NCBI RefSeq assembly: GCF_018613755.1
Contig: NZ_JAGGPP010000034.1
Location: 39,170-103,169, forward strand
Length of the DNA: 64,000 nucleotides
DNA from: Arthrobacter sp. ISL-72
GTDB taxonomy: Bacteria > Actinomycetota > Actinomycetes > Actinomycetales > Micrococcaceae
Reading direction: 5' to 3'
Part shown: one piece after another, positions 50,985 through 60,441 of the stretch
How positions within the stretch are numbered: the stretch's first letter is position 1
Layout of the letters: each line of letters opens with the position of its first letter
Translations under genes and position numbers: made by a program
Notes under the pieces: generated by a model
Databases searched by the model: none
Told to the model about the DNA's origin: nothing
Seen by the model: only the letters and a program-made list of their open reading frames with translations

Positions 50985-51646
50985 CAGCGCTGACTGGGAT
51001 GGGCCGGCCAGGGAGCGTTTGCCGGACGAAGGTGCTCGAATCCGTCTGCGCGGGCCGCAGCGGCGGCAAGAATTCCGACGACGGCGGATGGGTTGTGCAG
51101 CCGGCCTTCCAGCACGGCAGCCACGGCGTCCTCCAACGGCGTCCAGTGCAGTTCGATCTCCGCTTCCTCGTCGGTGCGTGTGTGGAGCTCGTGGTGCGGG
51201 ACGGCGGTGAGGTCCCGCGCGAGATAGATGCGGATGGCCTCGCTGGAGGATCCCGGTGAGTTGAAGAAGTCGGCCAGCACATTCCAGGTCCCGGCAATAA
51301 GGTCCGCTTCCTCGGCGAGCTCGCGGGCAGCGCCTACGACGAAGTCCTCGCCTTCAATGTCCAGCAGCCCGGCGGGGATCTCCCACAGGTCCATGCCCAC
51401 CGGGTGCCGGTACTGCTTGACCAGCAGCACTTCGCCCGCGTCATTCATCGGCAGAACCGCCACCGCCCCCGGGTGGTCGATGTAGTCCCGGACCAGCTCG
51501 TCCCCGTGATCGCTGAGCTGGAAGCTGTCACTGACAACGTCCCAGATCCGGCCTTCGTACACCTTCCGGGACGACAAAAGACGGCGCGGGCTCGGCGCAT
51601 CCGAAACCTGCCGTGCAGCATTGGGGGTTTCAGGAATACCGGGCAT
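50984..51646 (-). CDS. Nudix hydrolase, ADP-ribose pyrophosphatase type
   Basis: A 220-residue ADP-sugar pyrophosphatase. 'GLLDIEGEDFVVGAARELAEEADL' region contains the Nudix box (G-x5-E-x7-RELxEE) with 'EIPAG' upstream, and 'YLARDLTAVPH' plus 'DEEAEIELHWTPLEDA' downstream, as in Rv1700. Its TGA overlaps the xerD ATG (TGATG). pyrG ends 26 nt upstream. Confidence 0.92.
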   Translation of the reverse strand: MPGIPETPNAARQVSDAPSPRRLLSSRKVYEGRIWDVVSDSFQLSDHGDELVRDYIDHPGAVAVLPMNDAGEVLLVKQYRHPVGMDLWEIPAGLLDIEGEDFVVGAARELAEEADLIAGTWNVLADFFNSPGSSSEAIRIYLARDLTAVPHHELHTRTDEEAEIELHWTPLEDAVAAVLEGRLHNPSAVVGILAAAAARADGFEHLRPANAPWPAHPSQR

Positions 51647-51672
51647 CGCGCCGTCCTTTAATTTAGTTTTGG

Positions 51673-53460
51673 TTACTTTGCCGAAACCGTGCGGGCGGAC
51701 CCGCTGGCGTCGGCCGGTGCTTCGGCACCGTTGGCTACTTCGGCGGCAGGAACGGGGTCCCCGCCCTTCTGGTGGTCCAGGGCAGCCTTGACCAGGCCTG
51801 CGAACAGCGGGTGCGGGCGCGTGGGCCGGGAGCTCAGCTCGGGGTGTGCCTGGGTGGCCACGTAGTACGGGTGGACTTCGCGGGGAAGCTCCACGTACTC
51901 CACGAGCTTGCCGTCGGGGGACGTTCCGGAGAACACGAGCCCCTTCGAGGCAATCTGGTCACGGTATTTGTTGTTGACCTCGTAGCGGTGACGGTGCCGT
52001 TCGCTGACCGTGGTCTTTCCGTAGGTTTCAGCGATGACGGAACCTTCGTCCAGCCTGGCCTCGTAGAGGCCCAAGCGCATGGTGCCGCCAAGGTCGCCGC
52101 GGCCCTCCACGAATTCGAGCTGCTCCTCCATGGTGGCGATCACCGGGTACTTGGACTCCGGCTCGAACTCGCTGGACGATGCGCCTTCGAGGCCCACCAC
52201 GTTGCGCGCGTATTCGATGACCATGCACTGAAGGCCAAGGCAGAGCCCCAGGACCGGCATCCGGGTTTCGCGGGCATACTTCAGTGCGCCCAGCTTGCCT
52301 TCCAGGCCGCGGATGCCGAAGCCGCCGGGCACGCAGATGGCGTCCACCCCGGAGAGCGAGTTGAGCGCGCCCTCGAGGGTTTCGCACTCGTCCGAGGGGA
52401 CCCAGCGGATCTTGACCTTGGTGTCGTTGGCGAAGCCGCCGGCACGCAGCGCCTCGGTGACGGAGAGGTAGGCGTCCGGCAGGTCGATGTACTTGCCGAC
52501 CAGGGCGATTTCAACCTCGTGCTTGGGGTTGTGGACCGCTTCGAGCAGCTTGTCCCAGCTGGTCCAGTCAACGTCCTTGAACGGCAGGTCCAGGGCGCGG
52601 ACAATGTAGGAATCCAGGCCCTGGCTGTGCAGGGTCTTCGGGATGTCGTAGATGCTTGGCGCGTCGGGGCACCCGATGACGGCTTCGATGTCGACGTCGC
52701 ACATGCGGCCGATCTTGGCGCGCATGGCTTCGGGGACTTCACGGTCCGAGCGGATCACGATTGCCTCGGGCTGGATGCCGATGGAGCGCAGGGCGGCTAC
52801 GGAGTGCTGGGTCGGCTTGGTCTTCAGTTCCTGCGAGGGTCCGATGTACGGCACCAGGGAAACGTGGACGAAGAACACGTTTCCGCGGCCGACGTCCTGG
52901 CGGACCTGCCGTGCTGATTCCAGGAAGGGCTGCGACTCGATGTCGCCGACAGTGCCGCCGATCTCGGTGATGATGACGTCCGGCGCGTTCTTGCCCTCGG
53001 CCGGAAGACGCATCCGGCGCTTGATCTCATCGGTGATGTGCGGGATGACCTGGACGGTGTCGCCGAGGTACTCGCCGCGGCGTTCCTTCGCGATGACAGT
53101 GGAATAGACTTGGCCGGTGGTGACGTTGGCTGAACCCTCGAGATTTTCGTCGAGGAAGCGCTCGTAGTGGCCGATGTCCAGGTCGGTTTCGGCGCCGTCG
53201 TCAGTGACGAAGACTTCGCCGTGCTGGAAGGGGTTCATCGTGCCCGGATCCACGTTCAGGTAGGGATCGAGCTTCTGCATAGTTACAGACAAACCGCGTG
53301 CCCGCAGCAGGTGGCCGAGGCTCGAAGCCGTCAGTCCCTTGCCTAGCGAGGACGCCACACCGCCGGTGACGAAGATGTGTTTGGTCGTCTTGGACGAGCC
53401 CGGGAACCGGGAATTTACACGGGAATTTGATCGCTGCACCACGGAATTCGAGCCTATCAT
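51673..53460 (-). CDS. pyrG: CTP synthase
   Basis: Aminates UTP to CTP with glutamine. The 595-residue enzyme has the amidoligase domain ('KHIFVTGGVASSLGKGLTAS', 'MQKLDPYLNVDPGTMNPFQH', 'GGTVGDIES') and the class I glutaminase ('CVPGGFGIRG', nucleophile Cys in 'VLGLCLGLQCMV', His/Glu in 'QAHPELSSRPTRPHPLF'). The start ATG 53460 is the best in-frame choice; a GTG at 53442 (VVQRSNSR) is also plausible. The last 40 residues are an Ala/Glu/Pro/Ser-rich tail usual in related actinobacteria. Confidence 0.95.
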   Translation of the reverse strand: MIGSNSVVQRSNSRVNSRFPGSSKTTKHIFVTGGVASSLGKGLTASSLGHLLRARGLSVTMQKLDPYLNVDPGTMNPFQHGEVFVTDDGAETDLDIGHYERFLDENLEGSANVTTGQVYSTVIAKERRGEYLGDTVQVIPHITDEIKRRMRLPAEGKNAPDVIITEIGGTVGDIESQPFLESARQVRQDVGRGNVFFVHVSLVPYIGPSQELKTKPTQHSVAALRSIGIQPEAIVIRSDREVPEAMRAKIGRMCDVDIEAVIGCPDAPSIYDIPKTLHSQGLDSYIVRALDLPFKDVDWTSWDKLLEAVHNPKHEVEIALVGKYIDLPDAYLSVTEALRAGGFANDTKVKIRWVPSDECETLEGALNSLSGVDAICVPGGFGIRGLEGKLGALKYARETRMPVLGLCLGLQCMVIEYARNVVGLEGASSSEFEPESKYPVIATMEEQLEFVEGRGDLGGTMRLGLYEARLDEGSVIAETYGKTTVSERHRHRYEVNNKYRDQIASKGLVFSGTSPDGKLVEYVELPREVHPYYVATQAHPELSSRPTRPHPLFAGLVKAALDHQKGGDPVPAAEVANGAEAPADASGSARTVSAK

Positions 53461-53616
53461 CAAATGAGCCTTCCACGGGTCGAAAATCGGATTCCCCAAA
53501 TGACTCAGTCTCCCCCGCCGCGCGGCCCTGATCAAGGGATGGAGGCCCCCAACAGCTTTGCGGGCCGCCGGGATGTGATGGTTCTCGCAGTCCCGGTCCT
53601 CAAGGCGCGGGCGAAC

Positions 53617-55356
53617 CTAAGCCCGCTGGGGCAGCAGCTTGGCGTCGTCCAGCAGCTCCTGGGCGTGCGCCTGCGCCGATTCCGAGTCCTCCTGACCGGC
53701 CAGCATCCGGGCGAGTTCCCGCACCCTCTCCGGGCCGTCAAGCAGCCGGACGTCGCTGGACGTGAAGCCTGTGGCGGTGCCGCCGTCGGCTCCCCGGACT
53801 GAAGTCTTGGTCACCGTGATGTGCTGGTCCGCGAAGGCTGCCACCTGCGGCAGGTGGGTGACCACAAGCACCTGGACGTGGCGTGCCAGCATGGCCAGCC
53901 GGCGGCCGATCTCCACGGCGGCGCGCCCGCCGACGCCCGCGTCGACCTCGTCGAAGACGAAGGTCGGTACCGGATCGACTGCTGCCAGCACCACTTCGAT
54001 GGCCAGCATGACGCGGGAAAGCTCACCGCCGGAAGCTCCCTTGCCCAGCGGACGGGCGGGTGCGCCGGAGTGCGGCTGGAGCAGGAAGGAAATTTCGTCA
54101 GCGCCGTACGGCATGAGCTGCTCGGCGGGATCGACGGTGATCACCAGCGTGGCGTCTGCCATGGCAAGGGCCTTGAGCTCGGCGCTGACCCGCGCGGAAA
54201 GATCCTTGGCGGCCTTGGCCCGGATTTTGCTGATGGCGGCGGCCAGCTTCCTCAGCTCCGCTTCGGTCCGGGCCACGTCCGCTTCCAGCGCCTCGATCCG
54301 GGTGGAGTCGTCCTGCAGCTCGTCGAAGCGGACGCGCGCATTCTCCGCCCACTCCAGCACTTCGTCGATGCTGGGAGCGTATTTGCGGACGAGTTTGGCT
54401 AAAGCAGCCCGCCGGTCCTCGATTTCAGCAAGCCGCTCCGGGCCCTCCGAATCGAGCCCGGCCTGATAGCTGGCGAGTTCCGTGGCGATGTCGTTGAGCA
54501 GGAAGCCGACTTCGGCCAGGCGTGCGGCGGCGGCTCCGAGTTCGGCGTCATGCTCGGCCACGTGCTCCAGGGTCCGCCTGGCCGCATCGACCAGGGTGGT
54601 GGCGTCGCCGGCGTCGCCGTAGTCTTCCGCGATGAGCGCCTGGTGTGCCGTGTTGGCCGCAATCCTGAGCTCTTCGACGTTGGCGAGCTTGACTGCCTCC
54701 GCCTTCAGGGATTCGTCCTCCCCCGGCTGCGGATCAACGTCGTCGATCTCGGCCAGCGCGGTCTCCAGCGACTCTGCCTCCCGCAACCGGTCCCGTGCCG
54801 CGCCGCGCAGGCTGGCCAGCTCACTCTGGCTGGCTTTCCAGTGCGAATACAGCGCCTGGTACGTTTCCAGTTGCCCTGCCAAGGCGTCGCCGGCGAATTT
54901 GTCCAGGGCGCCGCGCTGGGCTACGGCCCCTTTCAGCCTGATCTGGTCCGACTGGCCGTGGACCACGACCAGGGTCTCGCCGATCTCCGCGAGGACCCCT
55001 ACGGGGGCTGCCCGGCCGCCAAGGTAGGCGCGGCTGCGTCCGTCTGCCCCCAGGCGACGGGCGAGGATGAGCTCGGCACCGCCGTCGAACTCCTCCACCT
55101 CGGCGCCGGCCTCCAGCGCCCGCCCGACCGCGGCATGGCCGGAATCGAGTTTCAGGACGGCCTCCGCGGAGGCACTCTTAGCGCCGCTCCGAACCGCGCC
55201 TGCGTCGGAACGGGCACCCAGCAGGAGCCCGACGGCGGTGACCACCATGGTTTTGCCGGCACCGGTTTCGCCGGTCACCACGCTGAGGCCCGGGCCTAGC
55301 GGCAGGGTTGCGTCGGTGATGACGCCGAGGTCGCGGATTCTCAGTTCTTCAAGCAT
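53617..55356 (-). CDS. recN: DNA repair protein RecN
   Basis: SMC-like ATPase acting in double-strand break repair. The 579-residue protein has Walker A 'TGETGAGKTM' (about 28-37), a central coiled-coil (about 150-370, rich in Glu/Ala/Leu/Arg), the ABC signature 'GKGASGGELSRVMLAIEV', Walker B 'TFVFDEVDAGVGG' and 'VLVVTHLPQVAAFAD'. Complete. Start ATG lies 3 nt after the nadK stop. Confidence 0.95.
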   Translation of the reverse strand: MLEELRIRDLGVITDATLPLGPGLSVVTGETGAGKTMVVTAVGLLLGARSDAGAVRSGAKSASAEAVLKLDSGHAAVGRALEAGAEVEEFDGGAELILARRLGADGRSRAYLGGRAAPVGVLAEIGETLVVVHGQSDQIRLKGAVAQRGALDKFAGDALAGQLETYQALYSHWKASQSELASLRGAARDRLREAESLETALAEIDDVDPQPGEDESLKAEAVKLANVEELRIAANTAHQALIAEDYGDAGDATTLVDAARRTLEHVAEHDAELGAAAARLAEVGFLLNDIATELASYQAGLDSEGPERLAEIEDRRAALAKLVRKYAPSIDEVLEWAENARVRFDELQDDSTRIEALEADVARTEAELRKLAAAISKIRAKAAKDLSARVSAELKALAMADATLVITVDPAEQLMPYGADEISFLLQPHSGAPARPLGKGASGGELSRVMLAIEVVLAAVDPVPTFVFDEVDAGVGGRAAVEIGRRLAMLARHVQVLVVTHLPQVAAFADQHITVTKTSVRGADGGTATGFTSSDVRLLDGPERVRELARMLAGQEDSESAQAHAQELLDDAKLLPQRA

Positions 55357-55359
55357 GGT

Positions 55360-56382
55360 TCACTTCGCAGTCGTCGGGTCAGTCTCGGACGTCCCGGGGT
55401 GCCGGGGACCCGCAGGCGGCGCAATGGGCCTGGGGGTACGGATGATGGGGATCGGCCCCGTGTGCACGGATTCGGACTGGGGCATGGGGCCGCGCCAGCC
55501 ATGGATCGGGAGCTGGAATTTGCGGACCAGCCGGCCTGAAAACGGGGTCAGATGCGTCCGGGCGAGCCGCACCGGCGTGGCCGAGCGCGTCACTTCCACG
55601 CGGGCGCCCGGCGGCAGGTCCACCGAGCGTCGGCCGTCGCACCACAGCACTCCCCGGGCATCGGTCCGGTTCAGGACTTCCACGGCCAGCCTGGACCGGG
55701 GCGACACCACCAGCGGCTTGGCGAACAGCGCGTGGGCGCTGATGGGAACAATAACCAGGGCTTCGACTTCCGGCCACACCACCGGGCCGCCCGCCGAGAA
55801 GGCGTACGCCGTTGAGCCTGTAGGCGTCGCCATCACCACGCCGTCGCAGCCGAACGATGTCAGCGGACGCTCATCCACCTCGGTGACCACCTCAAGCATC
55901 CGTTCCCGGTTGCCTTTTTCGATGGCGGCCTCGTTCAGTGCCCACGTATGCCAGATCTTCTGTCCCCGGACCCAGACCTGGACGTCGATGGTCATCCGTT
56001 CTTCCACGACGTAGTCGCGGCTCGCAATCCATTCGACGGTCTGCGCCAAGTCCGCCCGCTCGCTTTCGGCTAGGAATCCGACGTGGCCAAGATTGACCCC
56101 CAGCAGCGGGACATCAACGTCCCTGACAAGTTCAGCCGCGCGAAGGATGGTCCCGTCACCGCCGAGGACCATGACCAGTTCAACGTCGGGGAGCTGGATG
56201 TGGTCGTGGAGGATTTCCACGGGGTCTTCGAGCCGGCCGAAAAAGCCTTCCATGTCTTCGAGTTCGGACTTCTGCATCACCGGGACTATGCCTGAGGCGT
56301 GCAGTTGGATGCACGCCTCCCAGGCAGCCTTTAGTGATTCCTCGCGGCCGGTGTGGGCAAGGACCAGTACACGCCTGCTCAT
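55360..56382 (-). CDS. nadK: NAD kinase
   Basis: Phosphorylates NAD+ to NADP+. In the 340-residue product 'VLGGDGTILRAAEL' is the GGDG motif, 'LGVNLGHVGFLAE' and 'ALNEAAIEKGNRERMLEV' the NAD site, and 'TPTGSTAYAFSAGGP' the conserved second motif. ATG at 56382 fits the family N-terminus 'SRRVLVLAHTGREE'. The C-terminal ~40 residues ('ESVHTGPIPIIRTPRPIAPP') are a Pro-rich tail. It lies between tlyA and recN as in Rv1694-Rv1696. Confidence 0.95.
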   Translation of the reverse strand: MSRRVLVLAHTGREESLKAAWEACIQLHASGIVPVMQKSELEDMEGFFGRLEDPVEILHDHIQLPDVELVMVLGGDGTILRAAELVRDVDVPLLGVNLGHVGFLAESERADLAQTVEWIASRDYVVEERMTIDVQVWVRGQKIWHTWALNEAAIEKGNRERMLEVVTEVDERPLTSFGCDGVVMATPTGSTAYAFSAGGPVVWPEVEALVIVPISAHALFAKPLVVSPRSRLAVEVLNRTDARGVLWCDGRRSVDLPPGARVEVTRSATPVRLARTHLTPFSGRLVRKFQLPIHGWRGPMPQSESVHTGPIPIIRTPRPIAPPAGPRHPGTSETDPTTAK

Positions 56383-56395
56383 CGGGTTCCGCTTT

Positions 56396-57208
56396 CTAGT
56401 GGTTCGGCCAGATTGTTCCGAGCAACGCAGCAACGGCTGCGTCCCGCTCTTCGATCTTAGGCAAGTCTGTGGTGATCCTGCGCTTTATCCACAGGAAGTA
56501 TTCAACGTTTCCGTCCTGGCCGGGCAGCGGGCTGGCCGCAAGGCCGTGCAGTTCGAGCCCTGCAACCACGGCGGCGGCGGCCACTTTGCCCACTGCCTTG
56601 CGCCGTTCCAGTTCGGAACTGACGACGCCGGTGCGGCCAAGCCGGTCTTTGCCGATCTCGAACTGCGGTTTCACCATCAGGACGAGGTCGCCGCCGGGAT
56701 CCGTGCACGCCGCCAGCGGCTCCAGGACCAGGGTCAGCGAGATGAACGACAGGTCAGCGACTGTCAGCGCTGCTGGGCCGCCGATCTCATCCGGCGTCAT
56801 GTAACGCACGTTGAGGCCTTCGTGCACGGACACGCGTGCGTGGTTCCGCAGCTGGGGGACCAACTGGCCGTGCCCGACGTCGACCGCCACCACATGTTCC
56901 GCTCCTCGCCTCAGCAGGACTTCCGTGAATCCGCCGGTGGAAGCGCCGGCGTCCAGGCAGCGCTTTCCGTCCGCACTGACTTCCGGAAAAGCGTCGAGTG
57001 CGCCGGCCAGTTTATGGCCGGCCCGGCTGACGTAGGTGTCCTGCCCGTCGTCGGCAACGTCCAGTGGTGTGAGGTCGTCCACCTGGCTGGAGGCCTTGGC
57101 CAAAACTGCGCCGTCCGAGCTGACTTTGCCGTCGGCAATCAGCCGCGCGGCATGGGTGCGTGATCTCGCCAGTCCCCTGGTGACGAGCATCTGGTCAAGC
57201 CTGGCCAT
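56396..57208 (-). CDS. tlyA: TlyA-family rRNA (cytidine-2'-O)-methyltransferase
   Basis: Methylates 16S and 23S rRNA 2'-O positions (C1409/C1920), which in mycobacteria confers capreomycin susceptibility. The 270-residue protein has an N-terminal S4 domain ('MARLDQMLVTRGLARSRTHA'), SAM motif 'CLDAGASTGGFTEVLL', and FtsJ-type catalytic residues Lys/Asp/Lys/Glu visible around 'SRAGHKL', 'VADLSFISL' and 'VKPQFE'. The longer S4-containing form (type I) acts on both subunits. Starts 2 nt past the upstream small gene's stop. Confidence 0.94.
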   Translation of the reverse strand: MARLDQMLVTRGLARSRTHAARLIADGKVSSDGAVLAKASSQVDDLTPLDVADDGQDTYVSRAGHKLAGALDAFPEVSADGKRCLDAGASTGGFTEVLLRRGAEHVVAVDVGHGQLVPQLRNHARVSVHEGLNVRYMTPDEIGGPAALTVADLSFISLTLVLEPLAACTDPGGDLVLMVKPQFEIGKDRLGRTGVVSSELERRKAVGKVAAAAVVAGLELHGLAASPLPGQDGNVEYFLWIKRRITTDLPKIEERDAAVAALLGTIWPNH

Positions 57209-57210
57209 TC

Positions 57211-57447
57211 TCAGGCGTCACCCGCAGTCGACGGGTCCTCTTCGTTCAGGGCGTGGAGAAGTGCATCGTGAAGGGCTGAGTAGGCGTCCGCATGGCCGGC
57301 AACGGGAAGCCCCGGAATGTCTGCGAGACGTTCCAGCACGGCTGCGACGGAAGCGTCCGCGACGGCGGAGCCGGCGGCGGGAGCGGCGGGCCAGCCGGCC
57401 CCGGGCCGACCTGAGCCCGTTTCCAGGAAAGTGTTCAGCTCGGTCAT
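57211..57447 (-). CDS. small hypothetical protein (Rv1693 position)
   Basis: 78 residues, Ala/Gly/Pro-rich N-terminus and a predicted helix-rich C-terminus 'AVLERLADIPGLPVAGHADA' then 'YSALHDALLHALNEEDPS'. No domain recognised. It sits between the HAD phosphatase (9-nt gap) and tlyA (2-nt gap) on the same strand, and a small ORF occupies this place in M. tuberculosis too, which supports it being real. Confidence 0.75.
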   Translation of the reverse strand: MTELNTFLETGSGRPGAGWPAAPAAGSAVADASVAAVLERLADIPGLPVAGHADAYSALHDALLHALNEEDPSTAGDA

Positions 57448-57456
57448 GTTCCCAGT

Positions 57457-58455
57457 CTAGTGACCGCGGGTCAGCCACTCGACGGCGGGCGCCGCGGCGG
57501 TGTCTGCCTGCGGGTTGGCCGTCCACCACGCCGAGCAAGCCGCACGCCATGAATCCAGGTCGCCCTCACCGCCGCTGATGTGGACCGTGTCTCCCCGCAC
57601 AACCGCGGAGGCAGCACCGCAGCGGAACGTGCCGCCGTCGTGCTTCTCTACCGTCGGGTACGGGCGGTACAGATCGCTGAGGTCATTGATGAGGTAGTCC
57701 GGGCGCTCGTCGGTACGGGCAGCGAGGATCGATTCCCGCGTGTCGACGCCGGTGAGCACCGCCACCGTGGCGAATCCCGCGTTGTTCCCGCCGAGGATGT
57801 CCGTGTCCAGCCTGTCGCCCACCACGAGGGGCCGTTCTGAGGAAAGCCGCTTGGCCGCGGTGCGGAACAGCGGCGCCTCGGGCTTGCCGGCGACCAGGGG
57901 CCGCTGGCCGGTGGCCGCCGCAACGGCAGCTACCAGCGTTCCGTTGCCGGGAGCAATGCCGCGGGCCTGCGGGATGGACATGTCCGTGTTCGTGGCTACC
58001 CAGAGGGCGCCGGCGGCAATCACGTACGAGGCTTCGGCGAGATCCTTCCAGCCGATCTCCGGATTGAATCCCTGGACCACTGCCACCGGATTGTCCGCGG
58101 CGCTGTGGACCGGGGTCAGTCCCACCAGCTCCACTTCGTGCGCCAGCGCGGGGCTGCCCGTCACCAGGACGCGGGCCCCGGCAGGAAGAAGGCCGGCCAG
58201 CAGCTCGCCGGCAGCCTGCGAGGAGCTGACCACCTGCTCGTCGGCGGCGGGCGCGCCAATATCGCGCAAGTGCGCGGCGACCTGGGCGGGAGTCCGCGAC
58301 GCGTTATTGGTCACGTAGCCCAGCCCGACGTCGATGCCCGCCAGCTCCCGGAGCGCCTCAACGGCACCCGGAATGGCATGCGGCCCGGCGTAGACAACGC
58401 CGTCGAGGTCCGACAGCAGGGCGTCGAATCGTGAGATCAGTGAGGCACCGGTCAT
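57457..58455 (-). CDS. HAD-superfamily phosphatase (NagD/glycerol-3-phosphate phosphatase type)
   Basis: A 332-residue type IIA HAD hydrolase. Motif I 'LLSDLDGVVYAG' (nucleophile Asp), motif II 'YVTNNASRTP', Lys in 'LVAGKPEAPLF' and motif IV 'VVGDRLDTDILGGNNAG'. The Rv1692 homologue dephosphorylates glycerol 3-phosphate during lipid recycling, a fair guess here. It has a ~60-residue C-terminal extension with 'WRAACSAWWTANPQADT', found in actinobacterial relatives. Confidence 0.92.
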   Translation of the reverse strand: MTGASLISRFDALLSDLDGVVYAGPHAIPGAVEALRELAGIDVGLGYVTNNASRTPAQVAAHLRDIGAPAADEQVVSSSQAAGELLAGLLPAGARVLVTGSPALAHEVELVGLTPVHSAADNPVAVVQGFNPEIGWKDLAEASYVIAAGALWVATNTDMSIPQARGIAPGNGTLVAAVAAATGQRPLVAGKPEAPLFRTAAKRLSSERPLVVGDRLDTDILGGNNAGFATVAVLTGVDTRESILAARTDERPDYLINDLSDLYRPYPTVEKHDGGTFRCGAASAVVRGDTVHISGGEGDLDSWRAACSAWWTANPQADTAAAPAVEWLTRGH

Positions 58456-58461
58456 GCGCAG

Positions 58462-60441
58462 TTATTCCCTCTCGCGGTCCGGCTGACCGGAATCAGCATC
58501 GCCGGTTTCAGGTGAGTCAATGTCCGCGGAATCGAATTCCTCGGCAGCGCCGTCTTCAAGAGCGCCGTCTTCGAGTTCGTCCACTTCGACGGAGTCTTCG
58601 TCGGATTCAGCGTCGTCGGACTCAAAGTAGTCCGACTCCACGTCGTCGGTGCCTTCGACCAGGGCGGCTGCATCGGACGCGGCGGCTTCCACCACGGGCG
58701 ATTGGCGATCCTCCTGGACATCAGGAGACGTAGGCGCGCTGTCAGCCTTCTGCTTGGCAAGCACGCGGCGCCGCGCTTCCTCTTCGCGGGCTTCCTCTTC
58801 CTCGTCCCAGCCGAGGTCGATGATGTCAGGTTCCTCGTCTTCTCCGAGGCCGAGGGCGTTCTCGGCTACAACGGCCTGGCGCTGCCATTTGTCGGCTTCC
58901 TCGGTCCTTCCTACGGCTGCCAGGGCATCTGCGTAGGCACGGAAGAGGCGGGGGCTGTACGAGAAGGCCCGGTTCATGTCCAGCTGGGCGATTTCCAGTT
59001 CGGCAACTGCCGCGTCCAGCTGGCCCAAATCGGTGCGGGCTCCGGCGGCGACGATGGCCAGTTCTACCTTGCCGGGTGCGTCGAGGTCATTGGCCTCCTC
59101 TGAGCGTGCGACGTCGAGGGCGCGGTCGGGCCGTCCCAGTCCGCGTTCGCAGTCGGCCATGACGGGCAGGTGCACGTTGGACCCGCTGATCCGGCGGTAC
59201 GTGCGGAACTCGCGCAGGGCTTCGCCGTAGTGGCCAGCGGCGTAGGCTGTCAGGCCCACGGCCTCGCGCACCGCGGAGAGGCGTCCGCCGCGGCGGCTGG
59301 CAGCAAGCGCGTGCTGGAAGGCCAGTTCCGGTTCTTCGTCGATGAGGCGGCCGGCCATCACCAGGTGGCGGGAAACCCACTCTGCGCTCTTGGCCTCGAG
59401 GGTCTTGATCTCGTGCTTGGTGGCGCGGTCCAGTTCCTGGCCTGTGACGTCTTCGTCGATCTCGGGAGATCGCTCACGGTCCGGGCGGTTGGCGCTGCGC
59501 AGGTCACGCGCGTTCGGGACACGTGCGGGACGGTCCTCGGGGCGGTCGCGGCCGAAGTCCCGGGGGCCGGAGTCGCCGCGGTCAAAGCTGCGGGGTGCGC
59601 GCTCCGGGCGGTCACCGAACGGCTTGCGGTTGTCTCCGCCGCCGAAGGTGCGGCGTTCGCCGTCGCCTTCACGGCGCGGACGGTCGCCGTAGGGCTTGCG
59701 GTCACGATCGCGGTCACCAAACGGCTTGCGGTCACGGTCGCGGTCGCCGCCGAAGGTGCGGCGTTCGCCGTCGCCCTCGCGGCGCGGACGGTCACCAAAC
59801 GGCTTCCGGTCACGATCGCCGAACGGCTTCCTGTCGCGGTCGCCGGCTCCGGCACCAAAAAGCTTTCGGTCGCGCTCCCGGCCAGCGCCTTCCCGCGAGG
59901 GACGGTCGCCGTACGGCTTCCGGTCGCGGTCGCCGCCGAAGGTGCGGCGTTCGCCGTCGCCCTCGCGGCGCGGACGGTCACCAAACGGCTTACGATCACG
60001 GTCACCGGCGCCGAAAGGCTTCCGGTCGCGGTCAGCGAACGGCTTCCGGTCGCGATCGCCGGCACCGGCACCAAACGGCTTACGGTCGCGGTCTCCGCCA
60101 GCGCCTTCCCGCGAGGGACGGTCGCCGTACGGCTTGCGGTCACGGTCACCGCCAAAGGTGCGGCGTTCGCCGTCGCCCTCACGGCGCGGACGGTCACCAA
60201 ACGGCTTACGGTCACGGTCACCGGCACCAAAAGGCTTACGGTCACGGTCACCGCCGAAGGTGCGGCGTTCGCCGTCGCCCTCCCGCGACGGACGCTCGCC
60301 GCGGTCATCCCTGGCGCGGAATCCGCGGGGATCACCGCCTGAATTATTCGACGCGCGGTACGGACCGCCGCCTGACGGCCGGCCCCCTCCGTAACTGCCG
60401 CGGTCCTTGCCGCTTCGACTTCCGCCGTTGTGCTCAGCCAT
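58462..60441 (-). CDS. TPR-repeat protein with Arg/Asp/Gly-rich repetitive N-terminus and acidic tail
   Basis: A 659-residue three-part protein. Residues ~40-325 consist of 'DRDRKPFG' (F or Y) and 'GERRTFGG' repeats with Gly spacers; GERRTFGG occurs five times (about 57, 91, 163, 225, 261). This part is basic, aromatic-spaced and unfolded, like RNA-binding RGG/FG regions. Residues ~340-560 are helical TPR-like ('AFQHALAASRRGGRLSAVRE', 'YGEALREFRTYRRI', 'RLFRAYADALAAVGRTEEAD'), corresponding to Rv1691. Residues ~560-659 are strongly acidic ('ESDYFESDDAESDEDSVEVD'). A charge-separated N- and C-terminus suggests self-association. Cellular role unknown; ribosome or RNA association is inference. 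Confidence 0.88.
   Translation of the reverse strand: MAEHNGGSRSGKDRGSYGGGRPSGGGPYRASNNSGGDPRGFRARDDRGERPSREGDGERRTFGGDRDRKPFGAGDRDRKPFGDRPRREGDGERRTFGGDRDRKPYGDRPSREGAGGDRDRKPFGAGAGDRDRKPFADRDRKPFGAGDRDRKPFGDRPRREGDGERRTFGGDRDRKPYGDRPSREGAGRERDRKLFGAGAGDRDRKPFGDRDRKPFGDRPRREGDGERRTFGGDRDRDRKPFGDRDRDRKPYGDRPRREGDGERRTFGGGDNRKPFGDRPERAPRSFDRGDSGPRDFGRDRPEDRPARVPNARDLRSANRPDRERSPEIDEDVTGQELDRATKHEIKTLEAKSAEWVSRHLVMAGRLIDEEPELAFQHALAASRRGGRLSAVREAVGLTAYAAGHYGEALREFRTYRRISGSNVHLPVMADCERGLGRPDRALDVARSEEANDLDAPGKVELAIVAAGARTDLGQLDAAVAELEIAQLDMNRAFSYSPRLFRAYADALAAVGRTEEADKWQRQAVVAENALGLGEDEEPDIIDLGWDEEEEAREEEARRRVLAKQKADSAPTSPDVQEDRQSPVVEAAASDAAALVEGTDDVESDYFESDDAESDEDSVEVDELEDGALEDGAAEEFDSADIDSPETGDADSGQPDRERE
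59600..60315. repeat. intragenic tandem repeats encoding the DRDRKPFG/GERRTFGG array
   Basis: DNA-level repeats within the TPR protein gene; units differ mainly by silent or near-silent changes and by insertion of extra DRDRKPFG blocks, so length variation between strains is expected. Confidence 0.85.

Noticed and set aside
59170..60342. Long plus-strand frames of Val/Thr/Ala- or Arg-rich repeats opposite the TPR protein
   Set aside because: They are the complement of the repetitive DRDRKPFG codons; the TPR part proves the minus strand is coding.
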